Both the position numbers and the translations under genes were made by a program. DNA of 64,000 nt from Deinococcus malanensis. GTDB taxonomy: Bacteria > Deinococcota > Deinococci > Deinococcales > Deinococcaceae. The first letter of the stretch is position 1. Each line of letters opens with the position of its first letter. Below, piece after piece: positions 28,567 through 35,735 of this stretch. Location: contig NZ_BMPP01000016.1 of assembly GCF_014647655.1 (NCBI RefSeq), positions 42,568 through 106,567 on the forward strand, in the 5' to 3' direction. The notes under the pieces were generated by a model, which saw only the letters and a program-made list of their open reading frames with translations, was not told the DNA's origin and searched no databases.

Positions 28567-29952
28567 ATGACTGCCTCAGTCCCGGGTCCGTTCGTCCCCG
28601 CCCATCAGATGCTTCAGGCACTTGAGCAACGCGATCTTTCCGCCGTGGAACTGCTGGAACTTCATCTGGCTCGCATCGAACGCCTGAACCCTGCCCTCAA
28701 TGCGGTCGTCACGCTGGATGTCGAGCAGGCAAGGCGCACCGCCCGTCAGGCAGACGAAGCCAGAGCACAGGGTGTCACCTTGCCACTCCTGGGGCTGCCG
28801 TTCACCGTCAAGGACGTCCTGGAAACCGCCGGATTGCGCACCACCGCGGGCTTCCTTCCCTTAAGTGACCACCTCCCGGCCATCGACGCGCCGGCCGTGG
28901 CCCGGCTCAAGGCAGCGGGTGGCGTCCTGATCGGAAAAACCAACACGCCCACCCTGGCGATGGGCGCTGAACCGGACAATCCCATCTTCGGCCGGACCAA
29001 TAACCCCTGGGATGCCCGACACTCGCCAGGTGGTTCCTCCGGTGGTGAGGCGGCCGCGGTTGCCGCCGGGCTCAGTCCTCTCGGCCTGGGCAGTGATGCT
29101 GGCGGTTCCGTGCGCATTCCGGCTCACTTCTGTGGCATTTTCGCCCTGAAGCCCACCGAACACCGCATTCCCACCACGGGCCATATCCCCGAACTTCCCG
29201 GCATGCCCAGAGGCTTGCGTCATCTAGCCACCCTGGGGCCCCTGGCGCGCAGTGTGGACGATCTGGCCCTGGCCCTTTCTGTTCTGGCTGGCCCGGACGG
29301 TCGGCAGTGGGAAGTTCCTCCCGTACCCATCGAACCTCTCCCGGACGTGGACAGGCGACAGATTCGTCTGACCTGGTCCGAGGACCTCGGGTTGCCCACG
29401 GACGAGGCCACGACCACAGCGATCGCGGACGTGGCGGCCAGGCTGAGCAAACAGATGATGGTACGTCACGAGGGGCCACTCACCTGGAGCGTCACCGAAG
29501 CCAATGAAGTGGGAATGGCACTCTTTAACGCGGAAGTGCCGCGTTCTGCGCAGCCCCAGTCGGGCGAGCGCGAGGTCACCATGCGCGAGTACATCAGCCT
29601 GCTCGACCGGCGGGACCGGCTGATCGCGCAGCTGGAGACCTTCTTCGCTGACGTTGACGTGCTGATGTGCCCCGTGGTGGGCACGCCCGCCTGGACCCAC
29701 CGGACGCCGGGAACGCCTGTGGTTATGGACGGGGAGGAGTATCCGTATTGGAGCACCGCGCTGGCGCACTGCATGCCCTTTAATTTGACCGGGCACCCGG
29801 TGGTGGTCGTGCCGGTGACGCTCACGGCCCAGGGACTTCCGATTGGCGTGCAACTTGTCGGGCGACGGTGGGGGGAAGCGCGGTTGCTGGCCGTGGCCCG
29901 CCACGTGGCTGAAGTCGCAGGGCCTGTGGGTTCACCGCCTGCGTTTTCTTGA
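28567..29952 (+). CDS. Amidase signature family enzyme
   Basis: The ATG at 28567 with GGAGG ahead is preferred over an upstream in-frame start. The catalytic triad of the amidase signature is visible: Lys in LPFTVKDVLE, cis-Ser in SPGGSSGGEAAA and the nucleophile Ser in GSDAGGSVRIP. Length (461 aa) is typical. The family hydrolyses amide bonds (amino acid amides, aryl amides) and includes GatA-like proteins; the C-terminal region VVVVPVTLTAQGLPIGVQLVG is also characteristic. As a stand-alone gene without gatB/gatC, a catabolic amidase is more likely than GatA. No signal peptide, so cytoplasmic. Confidence 0.9.
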   Translation: MTASVPGPFVPAHQMLQALEQRDLSAVELLELHLARIERLNPALNAVVTLDVEQARRTARQADEARAQGVTLPLLGLPFTVKDVLETAGLRTTAGFLPLSDHLPAIDAPAVARLKAAGGVLIGKTNTPTLAMGAEPDNPIFGRTNNPWDARHSPGGSSGGEAAAVAAGLSPLGLGSDAGGSVRIPAHFCGIFALKPTEHRIPTTGHIPELPGMPRGLRHLATLGPLARSVDDLALALSVLAGPDGRQWEVPPVPIEPLPDVDRRQIRLTWSEDLGLPTDEATTTAIADVAARLSKQMMVRHEGPLTWSVTEANEVGMALFNAEVPRSAQPQSGEREVTMREYISLLDRRDRLIAQLETFFADVDVLMCPVVGTPAWTHRTPGTPVVMDGEEYPYWSTALAHCMPFNLTGHPVVVVPVTLTAQGLPIGVQLVGRRWGEARLLAVARHVAEVAGPVGSPPAFS

Positions 29953-30242
29953 CGGCTTCTGGCTGACATGGAACACCACGCGTACGTTCCTGACAGGCGC
30001 CTTCATTCCACAGGCCCAACACCCTGAGCTCGACCCGGGCACGCATGCCGTAACGCGTGGCGCGCGGTGGCGAGGAGGTGCGCGCGCAGGTGAACGGGTG
30101 CGCTGAGGCACGGGCGGGGGTGATCCTTCAGGCGGCGTGACGTGCGTCCTGCGGGGTCAGCCGGACGCTGGGGATGGGCACGGGGTAATGGCGGGGGTTG
30201 GTCAGGACGTGACGGATGAGCGGGCTTGCCCAGGCTGCTGGC
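29953..30242. other. Intergenic region with possible minus-strand gene tail
   Basis: On the minus strand one frame at about 30137-30240 reads PLIRHVLTNPRHYPVPIPSV and ends in a stop, like the C-terminus of an unrecognised protein whose 5' part is missing. The rest shows no supported gene. Confidence 0.3.
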
Positions 30243-30334
30243 GTGACCCCCAAGTTCGTCTACAGCATCGTTAACGGCTTCGCGGGCAGCCTCAACGAGG
30301 GACACCTCAATGCCCTCACGAACAACCCGAATGT
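30243..30334 (+). pseudogene. Subtilisin (S8) propeptide-like fragment
   Basis: The frame gives VTPKFVYSIVNGFAGSLNEG and LNALTNNPNV, the pattern of the inhibitor I9 prodomain of secreted S8 proteases (VxPxFxY...GFA...L..NPNV). Only about 30 residues remain, immediately followed in a different frame by RecA sequence. The mature protease domain is missing. Confidence 0.45.
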
Positions 30335-30745
30335 GGCGGCAAGGCCCTGAAGTTCTACGCTTCAGTCCGCATCGACGTGCGCAAGGTGGGTGGCAAATCG
30401 AATATGGAAAACAACGTCGCTGTATCGCACACGGTGAAGATCAAGACGGTCAAGAACAAGATTGCCCCACCCTTCAAGGAAGTCGAACTGACCCTCCGGT
30501 ACGGTCACGGGTTCGATGCCATGGACGATCTGGTCACGCTCGCCACGACCTTCGAAGTCATCAAGAAAGCGGGGAGCTTCTACTCCTACAACGATGAGCG
30601 CATCGGGCAGGGCAAGGAAAAAGCCGTGGCCTTCCTGAGTGAGCGGCCTGACCTGCTCGAGGAGATCCGCGCGCGGGTGCTCGAACTGATGCGCGGCGGC
30701 CCGGCCGCCCAGACCCATGACGCCGACCCCGCAATCACAGCCTGA
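30335..30745 (+). pseudogene. RecA C-terminal fragment, copy 2
   Basis: Begins GGKALKFYASVRIDVRKVGG, the conserved end of the RecA ATPase core, and continues through the C-terminal domain (KIKTVKNKIAPPFKEVEL, AGSFYSYNDERIGQGKEK) to a tail rich in Ala/Asp. About 136 residues of an expected 350 remain; the N-terminal ATP-binding half is lost. It is longer at its 5' end than copy 1 and almost identical where they overlap. A strong terminator follows, as in copy 1. Confidence 0.85.
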
Positions 30746-30760
30746 CCCTCAGGCACCGAT

Positions 30761-30797
30761 AAGCCCACGGACACGCAGTTCCGTGGGCTTTTTTTGT
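30761..30797 (+). terminator. Rho-independent terminator after RecA fragment 2
   Basis: AAGCCCACGG pairs with CCGTGGGCTT around a 10-base loop, followed by a run of seven T. Unrelated in sequence to the terminator after copy 1. Confidence 0.85.
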
Positions 30798-30849
30798 CGT
30801 TGCCCGGCCTTCAGGTCCTGAGTCTGACGTGGGGCTTTCGCGCCTCGTG

Positions 30850-31074
30850 TCAGTGAATGGGCGTGATTTCGGACAGGGAACTCGAACTCGCCTGGACCCG
30901 GCAGCGCCGCATACCTTCGATCTCCTGCGCGTCGAGTGCGTCATCGGCCATCACGATGGTCTGCGCGAGCAACAGTAGGGAGAGTGCCACCCCGGAAGGC
31001 AGGCACCGCGTCCCGGCGTCATCCAGAATGACGGCCCGGACCCCATCCGTCAGCAGGAGTGCCGTCGGACCCAC
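30850..31074 (-). CDS. Hypothetical protein, 74 aa
   Basis: A GTG at 31074 starts a small protein with a hydrophobic middle (VALSLLLLAQTIVM) and an acidic linker (ADDALDAQEIEGM). The same frame extends upstream to a TGA shared with the end of the next gene. No family recognised. It lies downstream of, and co-directional with, the 31138-31350 gene. Confidence 0.4.
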   Translation of the reverse strand: MGPTALLLTDGVRAVILDDAGTRCLPSGVALSLLLLAQTIVMADDALDAQEIEGMRRCRVQASSSSLSEITPIH

Positions 31075-31137
31075 CAGCAGGCCAGCCGCCTCAGGAGCGT
31101 GCCACGCGCGAGCTTTACAGGACAGCAGTTCCTGTCG

Positions 31138-31350
31138 TCAGTCATCCGTTCCGGTAGGTCCGGCCTGCCCCGTGCAAGGGCCTGAAGGTGAGGCCACCAT
31201 CGTCTGCAGGACGTCGCGGACCGCGGAACCCGCACCGAGTTCCATCAGGGCGGCGATCACCTGCTCCCGGGTGGCGCGACCCGCGTGCCAGTCGCGGAGC
31301 AATTCCGGGGAGGGGGTGAAGGAGTGTGGACGTGGGGAAGTACTGACCAT
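31138..31350 (-). CDS. Hypothetical protein, 70 aa
   Basis: ATG 31350 is preceded by a perfect AGGAGG at ideal spacing, strong evidence for expression. The core (FTPSPELLRDWHAGRATREQ, ELGAGSAVRDVLQTM) is helical and hydrophilic, like a small DNA-binding or antitoxin-type protein, but no family is recognised. Confidence 0.6.
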   Translation of the reverse strand: MVSTSPRPHSFTPSPELLRDWHAGRATREQVIAALMELGAGSAVRDVLQTMVASPSGPCTGQAGPTGTDD

Positions 31351-31581
31351 GACTGACCTCCTGGGGCGAACGTGGTGTACTTCCTCGCTTCCAAACCCGA
31401 AAAAGGGGGTCAGGAAAGACGGAAAGGTGGGGTTCGCTTGCTTCCATTCTGCCTACGAAACCTGTTGGAATTCTCTTCAGAACGCAGGATTAACGAACTT
31501 CAAGTGCGCGAGGGCGGCGTGCGGTCGGCTTCAGCGTTGCCCTGACTCCAGGGCTCTGGCCCGCCTGGGGCTGCTCGTGCG

Positions 31582-31680
31582 TGACACTCGTGTCAGGACG
31601 CCTGGCGTATGCTCAGGCATCAACAATTTCAACCCGCCCGAGTGAAGGCGGTTCCCAGCCCTGCCCCGCTGCAGGGCTTT
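31582..31680 (+). promoter_or_regulatory. Palindrome plus two-hairpin leader, copy 2
   Basis: TGACAC-TC-GTGTCA at 31582-31595, then TATGCT (31608-31613) as a possible -10. CCGCC/GGCGG at 31634-31651 encloses the same CGAGTGAA loop as copy 1. AGCCCTGC/GCAGGGCT follows at 31657-31678 with a T run. It precedes the intact DUF2726-like gene by 66 bases, so it probably forms that gene's operator and attenuator or 5' RNA. Confidence 0.6.
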
Positions 31681-31745
31681 CTTCCTGCCCACCTCTACAT
31701 GTTCACCACAACAGGAAAGCAACACTGGTACGCTGCGAGGTGGTC

Positions 31746-32192
31746 ATGTTTCGTCGCCAGCGCCCACGCTCCCCGCAGCCGGATCAGACCCCTTCCCCGG
31801 TGGACGGGCTGCCTCACCCTCGCGGTGCACGCATCAGCGACCAGTTCGAAAGCAACCTCCGCACGGCCCTCCAGGGCCTCCCGTACGAGGTCCGGCCCCA
31901 CATGCTCCTGGAGAACTGCGTCGCGCTGACCCTCACCCAACCTGGCTCCAAAGGCACCCTGGAACGCTACACCAGTAAGACCTTCGACTACGTGATCGTC
32001 ACTCAGCGATCCGCGCACCCGGTTCTCGCCGTGGTCCTGTCCACGAAGTCCTACGGCCGTGACCGCCGTGCACCTCCAGTGGTCGAGAGGGACAACTACC
32101 AGAACAAGCTGATCGTGACCGTGCTGCACCTCAACCCGCACACCACGAACACCGTGGACGCCATTCAGAAAGCGGTCCGGTCGCACCTGTAA
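31746..32192 (+). CDS. DUF2726-like (restriction-endonuclease-fold) protein, 148 aa
   Basis: ATG 31746 follows GAGGTGG. After a basic, proline-rich N-terminus comes RISDQFESNLRTALQGLP, then VRPHMLLENCVALTL, FDYVIVTQR, PVLAVVLSTKSYGRD and a C-terminal helix. This order (D/E-containing helix, strand with D, strand then K) resembles DUF2726 and related PD-(D/E)XK-like domains; D in FDYVIV and K in STKSY could be active-site residues, but the canonical E is not obvious. The leader upstream and a 5' relative at 23745 mark a duplicated block. Function unknown; nuclease-like binding of DNA is inference. Confidence 0.6.
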   Translation: MFRRQRPRSPQPDQTPSPVDGLPHPRGARISDQFESNLRTALQGLPYEVRPHMLLENCVALTLTQPGSKGTLERYTSKTFDYVIVTQRSAHPVLAVVLSTKSYGRDRRAPPVVERDNYQNKLIVTVLHLNPHTTNTVDAIQKAVRSHL

Positions 32193-32240
32193 CCGGGGAG
32201 ATCACCTGCACTACAGCCCCCGTGGGCGGACGCCCAGGCA

Positions 32241-32396
32241 TCAAGCCTGGAGTCCACCCACCCGCGGGAGCAGCCACGTGCCCAGCAGGTTCCCCTTCTC
32301 CACCCGCACGGCCACTCGGTCGCCGGCCAGCGCCTCACGTGGGAGGGACGCCACGCTCTGCTCTTCTACCGATTCATCCGGCAGCATCACGGTCAT
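32241..32396 (-). CDS. Small hypothetical protein, 51 aa
   Basis: ATG 32396 (or ATG 32387, which has GAGG at better spacing) gives an acidic small protein (MLPDESVEEQSVASLPREAL) ending in a short beta-type region (DRVAVRVEKGNLLGTWLL). It begins 8 bases beyond the stop of the binding-protein gene and may be co-transcribed with it. Confidence 0.45.
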   Translation of the reverse strand: MTVMLPDESVEEQSVASLPREALAGDRVAVRVEKGNLLGTWLLPRVGGLQA

Positions 32397-32403
32397 CCTC
32401 GGC

Positions 32404-33597
32404 TTACTTGGCGTTGATGGTGTAGCTCTTCTCGATCTGCGCTTGCAGCAGTGGGCTGAACTTCATCACCAGCAGGCGCGAGCGGTCACGGTCACCGTCA
32501 TTCGCAAAGCCGATGGCCCCCGACACGGTCGTGCAGTTGTTCGCCGTTCCGCTGAAGCACGCGGGCAGGTTCGTCTTGCGTACCGCCGCTGCGACCGCTA
32601 TGCGGGTAGGCACGTTTTTACCGCCTGCTGTGCGAATACCCATCAGGAGGGTGGTGGCCGCGTCATACGCGTACCCCGCCATGCCGCTCGGCACGGCACC
32701 GTACGCCGCTTTGTACTTCTCGATGAACCCGGCTGCACTCGTGAACGACGTGATCGGACCGAACCCTGTGGTGAACACCGCGCCTTCGGCATCCACACCC
32801 ACGCGCTTGACGAAGCTCGGGGAGTCCAGCGTGCCCGCCCCCATGAACGAGGCCTTGATGCCTTCGGCGCGCATGCCCTTGAGCACTGGAGCGAGGACGT
32901 TCTCGTAACATCCGCAGTACACCAGGTCCATACCAGCGGCCTTGATCTTCTTGACGGTCGCGGCGGCTTCCTCGTCAGTGGAGACGCCCACGTACTCCAC
33001 GACTTCAACGCCGCGTTTTTTCATCTCCGCCATGATGGTTTTGGTCAGGCCGTTGCCGTACCCGGTGTTGTCCGACACCACGAACGCGGTTTTGACTTTC
33101 AGTTCGGCCGTCATGTAGTTCAGGGCTGCGACGGCGTGTGAGCGGTCGGGCGGCACGAGGCGGTTGAAGTGGAGCCAACCTTGAGTAGTCAGGGCGTCGT
33201 TGCTGCTCGCCGGGGAGATGACGGTGAGTTTTGAAGCAGCGGTAGCCTCGCCGATCACGTTGGAGACGGCGGAGTTGTACGCCCCAACCACGCCGAGGAT
33301 GCCGCGGTCGGCGATGACACGCTTGATTTCCAGGGCGGCCGTGACGGGAGCGCCTTTGTCGTCGAAAGAAGTCAGGACAACCGTGTGGCCGAGGGCGCGG
33401 AAGGCGGGGGCCTGGTCCTTGATGGCGAGTTCGGTGGCGCGTTTGATCTCCAGACCGATGGCGCTCAGGTCACCCGTCAGGGGGCTCATGGTCGCAATCT
33501 TGAGGGTGGCAGCGTCGGCCGATCCAGCCAGCAGCGCGGCGCTCAGGGCGAGGCCAAGTCCACCACGAACGGTGGGATTCTTCAGGCTTTTAAACAT
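32404..33597 (-). CDS. Branched-chain amino acid ABC transporter substrate-binding protein
   Basis: A 397-residue exported protein: signal peptide LGLALSAALLAGSADAA, then a Leu/Ile/Val-binding (periplasmic binding protein type I) fold with IATMSPLTGDLSAIGLEIKR, GVVGAYNSAVSNVIGE, ISPASSNDALT, FVVSDNTGYGNGL and GYAYDAATTLLMGI. It would capture amino acids or related ligands for an ABC importer. No permease or ATPase genes lie nearby, so it works with a distant transporter or is an orphan. A 3' fragment of a related gene lies at 41399-41800. Confidence 0.9.
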   Translation of the reverse strand: MFKSLKNPTVRGGLGLALSAALLAGSADAATLKIATMSPLTGDLSAIGLEIKRATELAIKDQAPAFRALGHTVVLTSFDDKGAPVTAALEIKRVIADRGILGVVGAYNSAVSNVIGEATAASKLTVISPASSNDALTTQGWLHFNRLVPPDRSHAVAALNYMTAELKVKTAFVVSDNTGYGNGLTKTIMAEMKKRGVEVVEYVGVSTDEEAAATVKKIKAAGMDLVYCGCYENVLAPVLKGMRAEGIKASFMGAGTLDSPSFVKRVGVDAEGAVFTTGFGPITSFTSAAGFIEKYKAAYGAVPSGMAGYAYDAATTLLMGIRTAGGKNVPTRIAVAAAVRKTNLPACFSGTANNCTTVSGAIGFANDGDRDRSRLLVMKFSPLLQAQIEKSYTINAK

Positions 33598-33867
33598 AAA
33601 CTCATGGTGTACTTAGAGAAGTCACAAGACTCTTGCATGACATCAGCAGTCAGCCTGATGAATCAGGGCAGTGCTGATGGAGAGCAACAGAACTTCCGGA
33701 GCACGGCGGGAGATCCCGTTATGAAGGGGGGCTCAAGGCTTCGGCCAAGGTCACGACCAGAGGCCACAATCGCGCACGCTTACGTTTCCGTTGCTGTCAC
33801 GCGCATGCGCGAGTGTGCCCCCAACCTCGCACGAATACTTCCCCAGCGCACGTTACACTCCAGGCAG

Positions 33868-34506
33868 ATGACGTTGTCGCTCTTCCCACGCCTCAGTGAA
33901 ATCTGGCCTGAAATACCGCAACCGCAGCGCAGGCTGATGTTCGTCATCGCCGGGTTGTGCTACGCCCTCGGCCGGAATGGTTACCTCTAGGAGATCGGTG
34001 AAGCGGCAGGCATTCCGATGCATCCGCGGTCACCGCTGCCTGGCATCATCACGCACCTCACCAGTCTTGGTCTCATTCCCGATGCCAGAAATCACTACCT
34101 GGTCCATACCGACGTCCTCCGGCAACGGCGCCCTAAACAGAATGAAGTGTCTGTCCCGGTCAACCTTCCGTTGAGCGCCCGCTGGACCTCCACCGCAGGG
34201 CCCGATGACCTGAACGCCGGCCCGGCCCTCCTGACGCCTGTGTGGTTTGGAGACACGGCCCTCGTCGTCCGACCCACCGATGCCATGAGTATGATCGACG
34301 CTCACCCGGGCGACACGTTGTACTTCCGCGATTTCGGGCATCTCCAGGATGGGGACCTGTTCCTGACGGATGACGACGGCAGGTGCTCGATCAGTGCGTT
34401 CGATGCTGATGCCGCGGAAGTGCCCGAGTTCCCGCGCGTCCTGATCGGTCACCTGAGAACGACTGGCTCAAGCGTTCCTGCTCGCGGTGAACCAGCCATG
34501 GCCTGA
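33868..34506 (+). pseudogene. LexA-like S24 repressor pseudogene with in-frame amber codon
   Basis: From ATG 33868 the frame shows a LexA-type winged helix-turn-helix start (PQPQRRLMFVIAGLCYALGR), then a TAG at 33988-33990. It resumes in the same frame with EIGEAAGIP and LTSLGLIPDARNHY, the recognition-helix region. The C-terminal half resembles the S24/LexA latent protease: an Ala-Gly (TSTAGPDD) where the cleavage site would be, VRPTDAMSMIDAHPGDTLYF (nucleophile Ser in SMIDA) and GDLFLTDDDG. The catalytic Lys of the VxxKRF motif is not evident (CSISAF), so self-cleavage may be lost. Full-length product needs amber readthrough. Confidence 0.55.
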
Positions 34507-34560
34507 GCCGCATCACTCACGTGCGCCTGGCAGGCAGAACACGTCCTGCGCGCCACGGAG

Positions 34561-34797
34561 TCACCCAGTGCTTCGGGTCTCCCGTTCGGCCTGCTGGTTC
34601 AACCACTTCTGCAGGTCATTCCACCCGCCGGACCCGGACCCGTCCGGGGCATTCCCGTGCAGCTCCCGCCACTGCCACGTGCCGCCTTCCCGCGTCATGG
34701 TCGCCACCGCGCCACTCCCCCGCGCCTGGTGGTACAGCGTGCGCTCCTGCGTGGTCTGAGAGTCGGTGGGAAGGGGACGGCCAGGCTGAAACATCAC
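34561..34797 (-). CDS. Hypothetical protein, 78 aa
   Basis: ATG 34797 gives a hydrophilic protein with a Trp-rich central region (GGTWQWRELHG, GGWNDLQKWLNQQ). No signal or membrane segment. It lies 24 bases downstream of a 30-residue membrane ORF, probably in one transcript. Family unknown. Confidence 0.45.
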   Translation of the reverse strand: MMFQPGRPLPTDSQTTQERTLYHQARGSGAVATMTREGGTWQWRELHGNAPDGSGSGGWNDLQKWLNQQAERETRSTG

Positions 34798-34821
34798 CCC
34801 AAGAGCGTACCCGACCCTGCT

Positions 34822-34914
34822 TCACCCCAACGCGAGCACGATCATGACCCCAATCCCGACGGCACACGCCACCACCAGGACCGCGAAGGCCCGCTCTAGC
34901 CAATCCGTCTTCAT
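34822..34914 (-). CDS. Tiny single-pass membrane protein, 30 aa
   Basis: ATG 34914 gives MKTDWLERAFAVLVVACAVG and one hydrophobic helix of about 20 residues, ending in a stop at 34822. A charged N-terminus followed by a helix is typical of small membrane proteins. GAGAAG upstream is a weak ribosome binding site. Confidence 0.4.
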   Translation of the reverse strand: MKTDWLERAFAVLVVACAVGIGVMIVLALG

Positions 34915-35069
34915 CCGTTCAGCTTCTCACGCGCCCAGGCTTCCTGGAGGCACATTTCTCCTCATGAATCCCTTGGCGTTCTGGTAGGCTTCGCCGGCCT
35001 TCTTCATGAGTTGCGGGGGGCCACCCGGTTGCCTTGACGTGCCAGGGTCCGCCCCCTCACGCTGGAGGC

Positions 35070-35480
35070 ATGACCGCCGCCGCCAGCGCCAGGCTGGACT
35101 CCACGCACAACCAGCAGACCTTCGACACCTGCATCGCCCTGTCCCTGCAGATGATCGCGGCCATCGAGTTTTCCCCTACCCTCGCCGGGGAACATCCCAC
35201 CCGGGAGATGATCCTCGCGTTCGCCACCCAGATCGAACGCAACGCGCAGGACATCGCCCTGATGGCCGGGCAGGGCAGCGCGGACGTCCACGGATTGGGC
35301 GCAGGGGTGTACGCGCAGCTGTGCGCGGCCCGCAATGAGCCCCTGCAGGCGGCGTATCACGCCCTGCACAGCGCCGCGTTCCTCGGTCTGGGGGGCGGCC
35401 TCACCACCGCCACCATGCTCGCCACCGTGGGCGTCGCTTTACGCGTCCTGTCCAACCAGTACGGCCGACTCACACACTGA
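35070..35480 (+). CDS. Hypothetical protein, 136 aa
   Basis: ATG 35070 follows CTGGAGG. The protein is helical: a hydrophobic helix with IALSLQMIAAIEF, a charged stretch (EHPTREMILAFATQIERN) and a Gly/Ala-rich C-terminal hydrophobic segment (AAFLGLGGGLTTATMLATVGVAL). Possibly membrane-associated. No family recognised. A strong terminator follows 25 bases after the stop. Confidence 0.6.
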   Translation: MTAAASARLDSTHNQQTFDTCIALSLQMIAAIEFSPTLAGEHPTREMILAFATQIERNAQDIALMAGQGSADVHGLGAGVYAQLCAARNEPLQAAYHALHSAAFLGLGGGLTTATMLATVGVALRVLSNQYGRLTH

Positions 35481-35505
35481 TTGACCAGCTGAGCCGCGCA
35501 AACCC

Positions 35506-35541
35506 AACAAGAAAGGCGACCCAAGGGCCGCCTTTCTTGTT
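35506..35541. terminator. Bidirectional hairpin terminator
   Basis: A 13-bp perfect stem (AACAAGAAAGGCG with CGCCTTTCTTGTT) and a 10-base loop. The A-rich and T-rich ends allow termination in either direction. Confidence 0.85.
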
Positions 35542-35735
35542 AGCACATCAACCCGCTGACGGACAGCGAGTATTACCTGTTCGGCTCTGCGCGTAATGTC
35601 TTGAACGCGCTTGCGTGGCAATAACCCTTCTCTGAGATGGAGTTGCGAAAGGCAGGTGCACACTCCACAGGTAGTCCGCTAGCCTGGAACGTAGAGATGC
35701 CTCAACTCCTGACAGAAGTGGAACGGAAGTCGCAC

